Shown piece by piece: positions 41,420 to 51,913 of a stretch of 64,000 bases of DNA. The notes under the pieces were generated by a model. That model searched no databases. It worked only from the letters and a program-made list of their open reading frames with translations, and was not told where the DNA came from. The stretch is from Arsenicibacter sp965247375 (GTDB lineage: Bacteria > Bacteroidota > Bacteroidia > Cytophagales > Spirosomataceae), in contig CBDFHU010000113.1 of assembly GCA_965247375.1 (NCBI GenBank), forward strand, positions 116,849-180,848, given 5' to 3'. Every line of letters begins with the position of its first letter. The stretch's first letter is position 1. A program made the translations under genes and the position numbers.

Positions 41420-43388
41420 ATGAAAAAAAAGCTGATTCCCCATTCCCATACGCCTGATTCTATCTTTCGTTTTCCTGTGCCTGTGGTTGCCATCAACCGT
41501 ACACGCCCAAACCATAATCCCCGGCAAAACCGAACGCCGGTATGGGTTCGATAAGGTAAACTTCACCTTCGATGGCCTGCCTGCCTGGTACGTCAAACCG
41601 GCGAAACCGCTGCCGGGCAACCCGTGGGTCTGGCGCGCCCACTTTCCGGACTGGCATACGACTATGGACAGTCTGCTGCTGCAACGCGGATTCCATGTCG
41701 CCTATGTCAATACCAATGACCAATACGGAGCGCCGGTAGCCATGATGGTCTGGGACCGGTTTTATCAGTACCTGACCGACAAGCTGGCCTTTGCGCCCAA
41801 AGTTGCTCTGGAGGGTGTCAGCCGGGGCGGGCTATACGTTTACGGATGGGCGAAACGCAATCCGGAAAAAGTCAGCTGCATTTATGCCGAAGCGCCCGTC
41901 TGCGATTTTAAAAGCTGGCCGGGCGGAAAAGGCAAGAGCAAAGGCGATGAAAAATCATGGAAACAGTTGCTCGGCGTTTACGGATTCACCGAAGAACAGG
42001 CACTAGCCTACACTGACAATCCGATTGACCACCTCGACGGGCTGGCGGCGTACAAAGTACCCATTCTGCACGTAATCGGGCCGAAAGATGCGCTGGTCCC
42101 CAACAACGAAAATACCTACATCCTCATCGACCGCTACCTGAAACTGGGGGGGCCGGCCACAGTGTATACCATGACACGCGGGGCCCAGCAACTGGAAGGT
42201 CACCACTTCCCGATTGAACACCCCGACTGGTGGGCCAATTTTATCGAACAGGCCTCGGTGCCGGTGGTAAAGCCGTTACCGAAAACACCGTATTTTCAGC
42301 TACGGGGTGGTTTGCCCCATATTACGCAGGCAATCCGGCAGCAGAAAAAGGCTACTGTCGCTTTTCTGGGAGGATCGATAACGCATAATCCCGGCTGGCG
42401 CGATAAGGTAAGCCAGTTTTTACAGGAGCGCTTTCCGGATACGCAGTTTACGTTTATCAAAGCCGGTATTCCGTCGCTGGGTAGCCTGCCGCACGCCTTC
42501 CGGTTTCAGCAGGACGTGCTCGACAAGGGCACACCCGACCTGTTGTTTCTCGAAGCGGCCGTCAACGACCGCGGCAACGGTACCGACAGCCTGACCCAGA
42601 TCAGAGCGATGGAAGGCATCATCCGCCACGCGCGGAAAGCGAACCCTGCCGTCGATGTCATCCTGATGTCGTTTGCAGAACCTCACAAAACCCGCGACTA
42701 TCAGGCCGGTAAGGTCCCGCTCGAAGTAGCCAACCACGAGCGCGTCGCGGCCTGGTATAACCTGCCGTCGATCAATCTGGCGCAGGAAATTCACGACCGG
42801 ATCAAGGCCGGTGAAATGACCTGGGAGTACGACTTTAAAGACCTGCATCCGTCCCCGTTCGGACAGGAAATTTACTACCAGACCATCAAAGCCTTACTCA
42901 GCAATGCTTTCGATGGTATAGCACCGATTCCGGCAACGGCCTCCGTTAAGCCCATGAACGCCCGCAGCTTTGAGCGCGGCCATTACCTGCCCATTCAGAA
43001 GGCAACGCTCAGCAACGGCTGGACACTGGCAGACAACTGGCATCCCGACGACAAGACGCCGACCCGCGACGGCTTTGTGAACCGGCCAATGCTGGTAGCG
43101 ACCCAACCGGGTGCGACCCTAACCCTTTCATTTACCGGCACAGCCATTGGTATGGGCCTGATCTCAGGGCCCGACGCGGGTAAAGTCGAGTACCGCATCG
43201 ACAAAGGTCCTTTACAGACCATGGATCTCTACACGCCCTGGAGTAAACAGCTGCACCTGCCGTGGTATAAGCTTTTCGCCGGCGACCTGGCAGACAAAAA
43301 ACATACACTGGAAGTACGTATCAGCTCAGCTAAAAACGAAAACAGTGCCGGTACTGCCTGCCGGATTGTGTATTTCCTCGAAAACTAA
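41420..43388 (+). CDS. Secreted two-domain esterase (alpha/beta hydrolase + SGNH/GDSL), with a +1 frameshift near the start
   Basis: Two catalytic domains. The first, about 1-270, is an alpha/beta hydrolase (nucleophile in LEGVSRGGLYVYGWA, His in EGHHFPIEHP). The second, about 290-490, is an SGNH hydrolase (FLGGSITHNPGW with Ser, LEAAVNDRG with Asn, DLHPSPFGQ with Asp and His), followed by a beta-rich tail. The open frame from 41487 begins inside the signal peptide. Removing one C from a C4 run (41438-41441) joins it to the ATG at 41420 and yields a perfect signal peptide (KKKLIPIPIRLILSF...PSTVHA). Likely a carbohydrate esterase. Confidence 0.85.
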
Positions 43389-43418
43389 CCGGCTCATTTT
43401 CTGAACATTCCCCCCGAC

Positions 43419-43455
43419 TATCACAAATGGGACAACGCCTGTCCCATTTGTGATA
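43419..43455 (+). terminator. Hairpin terminator after the esterase
   Basis: Perfect 16-bp arms TATCACAAATGGGACA (43419-43434) and complement (43440-43455) with a 5-base loop. Confidence 0.75.
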
Positions 43456-43511
43456 ACAGTCAATAGGGCTTTTGTACGTGCTTTGCCGCATGACCCTTAA
43501 GCCCTGATTGT

Positions 43512-46500
43512 ATGGAAAACTATTATCGTTATCCTTTCCGCTTTTTTCTGATAAGTATACTTTTTTGTTACCTGCCCCTCTCCGTTTGGGGACAGATTAC
43601 GGTAACCGAAGATTTTGATTACGGTACGACGGCCGGTGGTTTATCCGGCCGGAATGGCGGCACCGGATTTTCAGGTGCCTGGTCAGATGGGGTTGGTGCC
43701 TACACCCCGACCAGTCTGACCTTCGGAGGTCAGATACCTATCGGCGGGGCAATGATTGTCGGAAGCGGTAAGAATGCCAGCCGGACATTTACCAACACAT
43801 TTTCCGGCTCGGGTACCGTCTCCGGCAGTTTTTTATTTCAGGTTTCATCTGTCTCGGCCAATAGTGTACTCATGCTGGGACTCGGGGCAAGCGGAAGTAA
43901 TAATCAGTCCTATCAGATGGCTTTCCTGGGCGCACAGGATGGGTTTGGCGGCAAACCAGGCATTGGTGCAGCCGGTGTCGGAATGAATGCACTGACCAGT
44001 AATAACCTAGCTGCCAATACAACGTACATGTACCTGTTCTCGTACAATAACGGGGACCTGTCGGCCTGGATTCTCAGTCTGAGTCAATATAACAATTTTT
44101 TCACTAACGGTACCATTAGCCAGACTGCCCTCAACAACGCAACGATTGGCCCGGGCGCAACGAATGTAACCGGGAAGACCAGTATGAGTAAAACCGGCAC
44201 GCTGGCAGGGGCCATAAGCGGTTTGTTTTCGTATTACTTCGGAAGTGGTCAGATGATTGTTGATCAGATTCGTCTCTCCGGAACAACCACGTTTATGAAT
44301 CTGGCGTCTACCGCTGCGCCTACCATCAGCTTTGACTGTGTATCGGGTACCATCGGCAACTATTACAGCGGAGGGGCCGGTCCGAATCTTGGCATCAGTT
44401 TTTACAGTGGTTCGGCATCAAACGGAGCGCTGAACACCGACCCCGGGCCCGGCATTAATGTGCCCGGAGGGTTTACAACCGGCTTTGCGCTCAACTATAC
44501 ACTGTGTATCGGGTTCGGCATTACGATCTACGACGGACTGAACGGGACAGGCAATATTCTGAACTCCCTTGCTGTCAGCGGTAATAGCGGAGTTGCCTCA
44601 CTTACGTTTACCGGTACGGCCAGATCAGTTACCCTCAGCCGACACAGTTGTCCGGGTGTCTTCGACAATCTTACATTCGGTTCGGCCACGATAGGAACAC
44701 CGGTGCCCGAGTCAACGGCCGAAATAGATGTTCAGGGCAATACGATTACCATTCCTGACGGCTCGGCAGCTGCTACCATTACGACCGGTACAAACTATAG
44801 TCTGGTGGCACTGAATGCCCCTGTCTCCCGTACGTTTACGATTCAGAATACCGGTACAACCAGCCTGACCGTAAGCAGCCTTACGGTTACGGGAAACAAT
44901 AAAAGCGAGTTCGTCTTATCCGGACTATTAACACCGGTAACCATTGCGACAGGCAGTTCAGAATCTATAGTGGCAACGTTTACGCCCACTGCACCCGGTT
45001 CCCGTAGCGCCGTTATCCACATTCTGAACAGCGATTGCAGCGAAGCTGATTACGATTTTATCGTTCAGGGAAACGCAGATCCAGCCAGTGTGGGTGGCAC
45101 CATAACGGGTAGTGCAACGGTTTGTACCGGTATAAACAGCGTGGTGCTGTCTCTGACTAACTACACCGGCATTGTACAAAAGTGGCAATCCGCCCCCACT
45201 GCTGATTTTACCAGCGTTACCGATATACCAGCTTCTGCTTCACTCACCAGCCTGACGATTAGTAATCTGACCCAAACGACCTACTACCGCGCCGTTGTAC
45301 AGAACGGTATCAATACAGCCGCAAACTCTGCCACAGCCGTCATTACCGTTAATCCGTTGCCGACCGCCGGTATCAACCCGGTTCCGGCGCTGACCATCTG
45401 CCAGGGAGAAAGCATAACCCTGATCGGGTATTATTCGACACCGGCACCGCCACCGGGCAATGACCCGAGTCCGGCACCCCCACCATCACCAACCCCGCCG
45501 GGCGGCGGAATAACTCCGGCACCGCCACCCGACCCAACCCCGACAAACCGCTCCGGTGCTGCCCGCCGCGCCGCCACGCCCGAATACATGTGGTCGACCG
45601 GTGCCTTTGATCAGTCGATTACGCTGACTCCGGTCAGCAGTACCGTTATCAGCCTGACGGCCTACAACGGTACTTGCTTCGCAGACCCGGTTTCGGTCAG
45701 TATTACGGTTAATGCCCTGCCGTCACTGACCATAACGGCTACGCCGGGTCTGACCATCAGCGCTGGTCAGGCCGCAACCCTGACGGTTTCAGGCGCTGAC
45801 AGCTATACATGGTCAACCGGGGCGGAGACAACCGATATAGTGGTGAATGCTGCTACTACGTATTCTGTAACCGGCATTACCGAGGGCTGTGCGGCTACAA
45901 CCAGCGCGGCAATCAGTTTCTGGTCAGCAGCGAACCCGGGCGCGGCGCTGTACTTTGATGGCAGCAATGACATTATCAGCGCGACGGGGCTAACCAGTGC
46001 CCCTCCGGCTGAATTTACGGTAGAATTCTGGCTGAATCCGGCCAGCCTGAGTGACTACAATCAGGAAATTTCGATTGGCAAACCCGGTGGCCTGGACAAC
46101 AATGCCTGGCAAGGTTTCACTTTCCATTCAACAGCGGGCGGAGCCGTTTATGTCGGTACTGATATGAGCAGCCGCCTGACGCCTGCTGAGCTGCCACTCG
46201 GGACCGTTGAACTGAATAAGTGGCAGCATTTTGCCTACACCTTTAAAAACGGGACCGGCAGCTTCTACAAAAACGGCGTTCTGCTGGCCTCAAAAGCCAA
46301 CAGTGCCCCGGCCAATTTTAATCGCCTGCTGATTGCGGCGGGCTGCTGTATGCCGGTACACGGCTCAATCGACGAGCTCCGTATCTGGACTGTAGCCCGG
46401 AACTGCGACGAAATCAGCCAGCAACGTGCCTGCGAACTGACGGGCAACGAAGCGAATCTACTGCTTTATTATACCTTCAATCAGGGGGAGGCCGATGGCA

Positions 46501-48554
46501 ATAATGCCGGAATCACCACCGTTCTTGATGCCGCCGGCGGTGATCATAACGGTACCCTGACCAACTTCGCGCTTTCCGGCAGTACCTCAAACTGGATCGG
46601 CACCGGGGCCGTTGTATCGGGTAACGTCTGCGGCGCGGTCGTTTATCCGGAAATTAACCTGACGGCCAATAGCCTGACCATTACAGATGGGACCACAACA
46701 CGCTCCGGAGCCAACAACACCGATTTCGGGTCGCTGACCATCAATGCAGCCCGGTCGCTGACCTATACAATTGAAAACACGGGAGCATCCCCATTAACCG
46801 TTACCGACATTACCCCGACCGGATCAGGCAGTGCAGCCTATGCCATCTCCGGAATTTCTCTGCCAGCCATAATCGGTGCCGGTTCATCAGCCATCTTTAC
46901 GGCAACCTTTTCGCCGGTCAGCTCCGGCACATTCAACGCGACCATCCATATCCTGAGCAATGACTGTGATGAAGCGGACTACGATTTTATGGTACAGGGC
47001 ATTGCCGATCCGGCGAGCGTTGGCGGTATTATCACCGGCAGCACAACGGTTTGTTCGACTACCAATACCACAGTGCTGACTCTCACAAACTATACCGGCA
47101 CTGTCGTAAAATGGCAATCATCGACCACAAGCACCTTCAGCGATCCGGCTGATGTGGCCGGTTCGGAGGGAGTCAGCAGCCTGACCATTACCAATCTGAC
47201 CGAAACGACCTATTACCGGGCAATGGTCCAAAGCGGCGTCAGCTCCGCCACCACATCAGCGTCAGCGGTGATTACTCTCGGGACGGCGGTTACCGTCAGC
47301 CTTTCGGCCAGTAGCCTCAGCTTCTGTCAGGGGCAGAGTGTGACCCTGACGGCCAGCAGCGCTGTGGGCGTTCCGCTGACGTACCGCTGGAATACCGGCC
47401 AGACAACGCAGACTATCAGCACCGGTAACGGACAGCCGTTTTCCGTTACGGCAACCAGTGATTTGGGCTGTTATGGCACCGCCTCTGCCGATATCACCCG
47501 CCGCGTATTGCCGGTGGCGTCCATTACCCCGATTCCGGGCTACACCGTTTGTCAGGGCAGCAGCGTTACGCTGGTCGGAGCATACGGCGGTCAGAATGCG
47601 CCGCCACCGGCTCCTCCCGGTCCGCCATCGCCCCCTCCGCCGCCGTCGGCACCAACCGGCAGCGGCATGGCCGGACGACTGGCAGCTATTCAGCCGGAAT
47701 ACCTTTGGTCAACGGGTGCGCAAACCGGTACTATATCGTTTATCCCCACCAGCAGTACGGTCGTCAGCCTGACCGTTTACGATGGTTTTTGTATCTCAGC
47801 ACCGGCGATGGTTAGCATTACGGTACAGACCACGCCCGTTACCCTGACGATTAGTCCGGGCCTGAGCATCTGTGCTGGCCAGACGGTCAGCCTGTCTGTA
47901 GCAGGAGCCAGTAACTATGCCTGGTCAAATGGAGTATCAACCGCAACACATCCGGTTTCACCAACGACCACAACGTCCTATACGGTTGTCGGGCAAAGCG
48001 GCAGCTGTTCGGCATCGGCGGTGGTTACGGTTACGGTAAACCCGATCCCGCCGGTGAGCATCACACCGGCCGTAACAACTGTCAGTGGCGGAGAAACGAT
48101 TACCCTGGTTGCAAGCGGTGCTACCTCGTATACGTGGAGTACAGCGGGGAATCCGGTAACCGGCAGTATTGCGGTGGCCCCGGTCGAGACCACGGTTTAT
48201 TCGGTAACAGGAAGCGATAAAGGCTGCCGTCAGACCAATACGGCCACGATTTTTGTCAACTGCGGTGGGCAGCAACTGGCAGATGCGGTGTCAACAACGG
48301 TTACGGCTCAGTTAGGCCCCGGCAATTGTGCCGTTGTACTCGAAGGGCAAGGCTATGGTACTACCTTCACCGTTACCGGCCCGAACGGCTATGTATACAG
48401 TACAGTTTACCGGCAGTTTGGCTGGCATATGGTCAGAGCACTTCATGTGACACAGCCGGGTACGTACACATTCAAGGTAAGTCATACCGACGCCTGCGGC
48501 CGTAGCAGTACCGATACCATTACGTATCTGGTAACCGGCCAGGCCTGCCGTTGA
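43512..48554 (+). CDS. Giant secreted surface protein with Ig-like, choice-of-anchor and LamG-like domains
   Basis: 1680 residues; the signal peptide ends near residue 27 (LPLSVWG-Q). After a beta-rich N-terminal region come, approximately: a choice-of-anchor D-like domain (398-520), Ig-like repeats (520-800), a LamG/concanavalin-like domain (812-990; ALYFDGSNDIIS, FTVEFWLNPAS), a second choice-of-anchor D-like domain (1044-1160) and more Ig-like repeats. The two halves around 519 and 1162 share DPASVGG-ITGS-TVC and YYRA-VQ, so the gene arose by internal duplication. Two Ig-like units carry Pro-rich inserts (643-680 and 1362-1384). Many Cys pairs. I do not recognise a type IX sorting domain at the end. 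Probably an adhesin. Confidence 0.88.
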   Translation: MENYYRYPFRFFLISILFCYLPLSVWGQITVTEDFDYGTTAGGLSGRNGGTGFSGAWSDGVGAYTPTSLTFGGQIPIGGAMIVGSGKNASRTFTNTFSGSGTVSGSFLFQVSSVSANSVLMLGLGASGSNNQSYQMAFLGAQDGFGGKPGIGAAGVGMNALTSNNLAANTTYMYLFSYNNGDLSAWILSLSQYNNFFTNGTISQTALNNATIGPGATNVTGKTSMSKTGTLAGAISGLFSYYFGSGQMIVDQIRLSGTTTFMNLASTAAPTISFDCVSGTIGNYYSGGAGPNLGISFYSGSASNGALNTDPGPGINVPGGFTTGFALNYTLCIGFGITIYDGLNGTGNILNSLAVSGNSGVASLTFTGTARSVTLSRHSCPGVFDNLTFGSATIGTPVPESTAEIDVQGNTITIPDGSAAATITTGTNYSLVALNAPVSRTFTIQNTGTTSLTVSSLTVTGNNKSEFVLSGLLTPVTIATGSSESIVATFTPTAPGSRSAVIHILNSDCSEADYDFIVQGNADPASVGGTITGSATVCTGINSVVLSLTNYTGIVQKWQSAPTADFTSVTDIPASASLTSLTISNLTQTTYYRAVVQNGINTAANSATAVITVNPLPTAGINPVPALTICQGESITLIGYYSTPAPPPGNDPSPAPPPSPTPPGGGITPAPPPDPTPTNRSGAARRAATPEYMWSTGAFDQSITLTPVSSTVISLTAYNGTCFADPVSVSITVNALPSLTITATPGLTISAGQAATLTVSGADSYTWSTGAETTDIVVNAATTYSVTGITEGCAATTSAAISFWSAANPGAALYFDGSNDIISATGLTSAPPAEFTVEFWLNPASLSDYNQEISIGKPGGLDNNAWQGFTFHSTAGGAVYVGTDMSSRLTPAELPLGTVELNKWQHFAYTFKNGTGSFYKNGVLLASKANSAPANFNRLLIAAGCCMPVHGSIDELRIWTVARNCDEISQQRACELTGNEANLLLYYTFNQGEADGNNAGITTVLDAAGGDHNGTLTNFALSGSTSNWIGTGAVVSGNVCGAVVYPEINLTANSLTITDGTTTRSGANNTDFGSLTINAARSLTYTIENTGASPLTVTDITPTGSGSAAYAISGISLPAIIGAGSSAIFTATFSPVSSGTFNATIHILSNDCDEADYDFMVQGIADPASVGGIITGSTTVCSTTNTTVLTLTNYTGTVVKWQSSTTSTFSDPADVAGSEGVSSLTITNLTETTYYRAMVQSGVSSATTSASAVITLGTAVTVSLSASSLSFCQGQSVTLTASSAVGVPLTYRWNTGQTTQTISTGNGQPFSVTATSDLGCYGTASADITRRVLPVASITPIPGYTVCQGSSVTLVGAYGGQNAPPPAPPGPPSPPPPPSAPTGSGMAGRLAAIQPEYLWSTGAQTGTISFIPTSSTVVSLTVYDGFCISAPAMVSITVQTTPVTLTISPGLSICAGQTVSLSVAGASNYAWSNGVSTATHPVSPTTTTSYTVVGQSGSCSASAVVTVTVNPIPPVSITPAVTTVSGGETITLVASGATSYTWSTAGNPVTGSIAVAPVETTVYSVTGSDKGCRQTNTATIFVNCGGQQLADAVSTTVTAQLGPGNCAVVLEGQGYGTTFTVTGPNGYVYSTVYRQFGWHMVRALHVTQPGTYTFKVSHTDACGRSSTDTITYLVTGQACR

Positions 48555-48558
48555 AACA

Positions 48559-48646
48559 AGTAATGGATAATGACTAATCGACAATGAACAACGGGCTCCC
48601 GCCTACCCTCATTAGCCATTAGTCATTGTCCATTATACATTACTCA
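48559..48646. repeat. Heptamer repeat array, inverted arms (family B)
   Basis: The left arm (48559-48590) reads TAATGGATAATGACTAAT and similar. The right arm (48608-48646) is a run of 7-bp units ATTAGCC, ATTAGTC, ATTGTCC, ATTATAC, ATTACTC. It sits between the convergent surface-protein and AI-2E genes and may act as their terminator. Confidence 0.75.
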
Positions 48647-49746
48647 ATTCCTTTCTCTTTCTTCCTTGCCAGCTTCAACAGCCTTTTATGGGATTGTTCG
48701 GGGGTTTCGTCACCGAGTAGAATGCCCCATGGTTTCAGCGAGTCAACGCGGTCGAAAATAACTTTCAGCATCGCAATGGCCGGTATTGACAGAAACATAC
48801 CCGACACGCCCGCCAGTGCCCCGCCAATCAGTACACCGATAATGGACACCAGGGCATTAATCCGGACCTTAGACCCGACAATCAGGGGGACCAGCACATT
48901 GTTATCAATAAACTGAACGATCAGGAAAACCACTACAACGCCGCCCAGTATTTCAAGATCGGGCGTATTGATAAAGGCGACCATGACGGTCAGTGCCGTA
49001 GCAACGAGGCCACCGATGTAAGGTACCAGGTTCAGAATGGCTGCCATTACGCCCAGCAGGACGGCATACTGCACGCCCAACAGTAATAAACCAACCGAAT
49101 TCAGTACGGCCACACAGGCGGTCTCGAGTACCAGCCCCACCATATAACTCTGAATCACCGCTTTGATTTCCTTCATTACCTCATGCACTTTGGCCGTATG
49201 CTGCTCGGCAAACAGCGCTACCAGAAAGTGCATCAGCATGGTGCGGTAATAGAGCAGTAAAAACACGTAAATCGGAATGAGCACCAGCGTGCCGAGCGGC
49301 CCCGTCACCATACCAAGTGTTTCCGGCCCCTGTAAGGTATCAAGCGTCTGGGTCTGTGCCTTTTTCAGGTATTGCTCCTGCTGCCGGTAGCTGACCTTGT
49401 ACTCCTGACGGATCCAGCGCCGGACATCGTGGTAAAAATCGTTGATGTTCCGTTTCAGCTTAGGCAGGTCGTCGGCAAAATCGGCCAGCTGCATTGACAG
49501 GAGCACCGCCAGACCGGCCAGTACCACAAACGCCAGCGTCACCGTCAGGCTGATGGAAATGACCTTGGGCACACCAATGCGCAGGAACAGGTTTTCGACT
49601 GGCCGCAGCAAGACGGCCAGCAACCCCGCCATAGCCAGCGGGACCAGAATGTCCTGACCAAAGTAGATGGCTACCGTAAGCAGCGCCAGGGCCAGCAGCG
49701 CATGTGAAAACTGATGATAAAAGCTCTGAGTCGTCGGTTGGTTCAT
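48640..49746 (-). CDS. AI-2E/PerM-family membrane transporter
   Basis: 368 residues from the ATG at 49746 (MNQPTTQSFYHQ); the longer frame would need a GTG. About eight hydrophobic segments: two near the N-terminus (ALLALALLTVAIYFGQDILVPLAMAGLLAVLLRPVENLF), a cytoplasmic stretch at about 110-145 rich in Gln and Lys, then the pore half (GVMAAILNLVPYIGGLVATALTVMVAF, FIDNNVLVPLIVGSKVRINALVSIIGVLIGG) that marks the family. Members export autoinducer-2 or act as antiporters; the substrate here is open. Confidence 0.92.
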   Translation of the reverse strand: MNQPTTQSFYHQFSHALLALALLTVAIYFGQDILVPLAMAGLLAVLLRPVENLFLRIGVPKVISISLTVTLAFVVLAGLAVLLSMQLADFADDLPKLKRNINDFYHDVRRWIRQEYKVSYRQQEQYLKKAQTQTLDTLQGPETLGMVTGPLGTLVLIPIYVFLLLYYRTMLMHFLVALFAEQHTAKVHEVMKEIKAVIQSYMVGLVLETACVAVLNSVGLLLLGVQYAVLLGVMAAILNLVPYIGGLVATALTVMVAFINTPDLEILGGVVVVFLIVQFIDNNVLVPLIVGSKVRINALVSIIGVLIGGALAGVSGMFLSIPAIAMLKVIFDRVDSLKPWGILLGDETPEQSHKRLLKLARKKEKGIE

Positions 49747-49882
49747 ATCGTTTGTATCAATTTCCACGGGTAAGTTGGGTAAATTTGAGTTAAATGTCCC
49801 TTAAACAGCATATCTTACATAGCAAGTAGAATGATTTATAGCCTATTTGCGTTATAGTGTTTATATAAAAACCACATATTAC

Positions 49883-51496
49883 ATGTTTCTAAACAAGCCA
49901 GGCATACGCCTGCTCGGTTGCGTGGTTGCCGTGATGATTTCGTCGGCAACCAGTCAGGCTCAAACCAAACAATGGTTCCATCTGGACCCAAGGTCTGACA
50001 GTTCGCTGGGGATAAGCACGGATCGTACCTACAGTGAGCTCCTTAAAAACCGCAAAGCGACACCGGTCATTGTTGCCGTGATCGACGGTGGTATTGACTC
50101 AACTCACGAAGACCTGAAACGCGTACTTTGGACAAACCCGAAAGAAATTCCCGGCAACGGTATCGACGACGATAAAAACGGCTTTGTCGATGATGTACAC
50201 GGCTGGAACTTTCTGGGAAACAAGAACGGGAAAAATATTGAATTTGAAACCGCAGAGGTAACCCGCCAGTACATCCGGCTGAAACCACTGTACGACGGCA
50301 AAAGCCGTTCGTCGCTGAACCCTACCCAGCAAAAAGAATTCGACCAATACCAGACGTATAAGAAAGAAGTCGAAAGCAAACAGGACGAATACAAGCAGCA
50401 ATATGAGTCGATCAGCCGCTTCAACGAGCAGTATCTGATGCTGACCGAAAGCCTGCTGAAAACACTGGGCGTCAGTAAACTCGATACGGCTACGCTGGCC
50501 AACGTGAAATCGGACGACCTGATGGTGCGTAAACAGGCCGGACTGTTGTATAAAATGCTGACAGCACAGGGCTATACAGAGGCCGACGACGTTAAAAACG
50601 AACTGAAAAGTGCGTTGCAGGAATTGAAAGCACGCGCTGAATATGCTTATAATCCGAATTATTCGGCCCGCCAGATCATTGGGGATGATCCGGACAATAC
50701 GGATGACAAAAACTACGGTAATGCCGATATTACCGGTCCTAACGCGCGGCACGGTACCCACGTTGCCGGGATTATCGGTGCCGACCGGACCAACAATCTG
50801 GGTGTACTGGGCGTAGCCGATCAGGTTAAAATTATGGCTGTCCGGGCTGTTCCGGATGGTGACGAACGCGATAAGGATGTTGCCAATGCGATCCGGTATG
50901 CGGTCGATAATGGTGCTCAGATCATTAATATGAGCTTCGGCAAGGATTATTCGCCGCAGCGCAAAGCCGTTGACGACGCCATGCGGTATGCCCTTCAGAA
51001 AGGCGTATTACTGATTCACGCAGCCGGTAACGACAGCAAACTGCTCGATACAACAGCCAGCTATCCGGCAGCAACATTTATCGACGGCAGCGCGATTCCG
51101 AACCTGATTACGGTTGGCGCAACCACCCAGCAGGGCGACAAAAACCTGGTGGCTCCATTCTCGAACTACGGCCAGAAAACCGTTGATGTGTTTGCACCGG
51201 GTATGTCTATTTACTCGACTACACCCGGCAGCCACTACGAAAGCCTGAGCGGTACCAGCATGGCGGCACCGGTTGTATCAGGCATTGCAGCGGTCCTGAA
51301 ATCGTACTTTCCGAAACTGACGTATTCCGATATTAAACGGATTATCGAAAAATCAGCGACGGTTACGAAGCTACAGGTTATCCGCCCCGAATCAGAAGAC
51401 ATGGTCAACTTTACCGACCTCTCGAAAACCGGCGCAATCGTGAATCTGTACGATGCTGTCAAAATGGCCCAAATGGAAGAATCCGGCGCTAAATAA
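49883..51496 (+). CDS. Secreted subtilisin-like serine protease, family S8
   Basis: 537 residues from the ATG at 49883. The signal peptide ends near residue 27 (SATSQAQ). The triad is intact: D68 in VIVAVIDGGIDSTHED, His in NARHGTHVAGIIGA (about 290) and Ser in SLSGTSMAAPVVSG (about 456). A helical insert of roughly 150 residues separates Asp and His (QKEFDQYQTYKKEVESKQDEYKQQ), longer than in plain subtilases. It lies ahead of the SusC/SusD-peptidase operon in the same direction and could supply peptides to it. Confidence 0.95.
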   Translation: MFLNKPGIRLLGCVVAVMISSATSQAQTKQWFHLDPRSDSSLGISTDRTYSELLKNRKATPVIVAVIDGGIDSTHEDLKRVLWTNPKEIPGNGIDDDKNGFVDDVHGWNFLGNKNGKNIEFETAEVTRQYIRLKPLYDGKSRSSLNPTQQKEFDQYQTYKKEVESKQDEYKQQYESISRFNEQYLMLTESLLKTLGVSKLDTATLANVKSDDLMVRKQAGLLYKMLTAQGYTEADDVKNELKSALQELKARAEYAYNPNYSARQIIGDDPDNTDDKNYGNADITGPNARHGTHVAGIIGADRTNNLGVLGVADQVKIMAVRAVPDGDERDKDVANAIRYAVDNGAQIINMSFGKDYSPQRKAVDDAMRYALQKGVLLIHAAGNDSKLLDTTASYPAATFIDGSAIPNLITVGATTQQGDKNLVAPFSNYGQKTVDVFAPGMSIYSTTPGSHYESLSGTSMAAPVVSGIAAVLKSYFPKLTYSDIKRIIEKSATVTKLQVIRPESEDMVNFTDLSKTGAIVNLYDAVKMAQMEESGAK

Positions 51497-51913
51497 GACC
51501 GGCTGTCACTCCGGACACTGCTTACAAGCCTGCACCCTGTGTGCGGGCTTTTTTTATGCTCTGCCTGAATAAAACGAATACAGGAAAAAACGTAACAATA
51601 CGAAGCTGTCATTTTTTGTTTCTTCCGTTTAATTGCACATTACAAGTAATTTATTTTGAGTTTTATATAATTATAAAAATTATATTTCAATTAAAAACGC
51701 GATTACATACATTTACAACACTTGTCCATTGTGACTTGCCTACGGTACAACAAAACCTCTCATAAGCTTCTTCAGGTAGCACAAACTACCGGCATGCCTG
51801 TACCTGTACAGGCCATCTGATCTTATCGTACGTACTAGTTCCGCTATTGGCTCCCTCACCATTGCATGGCCGTGCCTTACTGTCTTTTATCACTATCTAT
51901 TCGCTGTTGTTGT
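51497..51913. other. AT-rich region upstream of the SusC operon
   Basis: About 417 bp. The first part holds the subtilase terminator (51526-51556); the rest is very AT-rich, has no convincing coding frame and presumably carries the SusC operon promoter, which I could not place. Confidence 0.55.
51526..51556 (+). terminator. Rho-independent terminator of the subtilase gene
   Basis: AAGCCTGCAC and GTGCGGGCTT (one mismatch) around a 5-base loop, then seven T. Confidence 0.85.
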
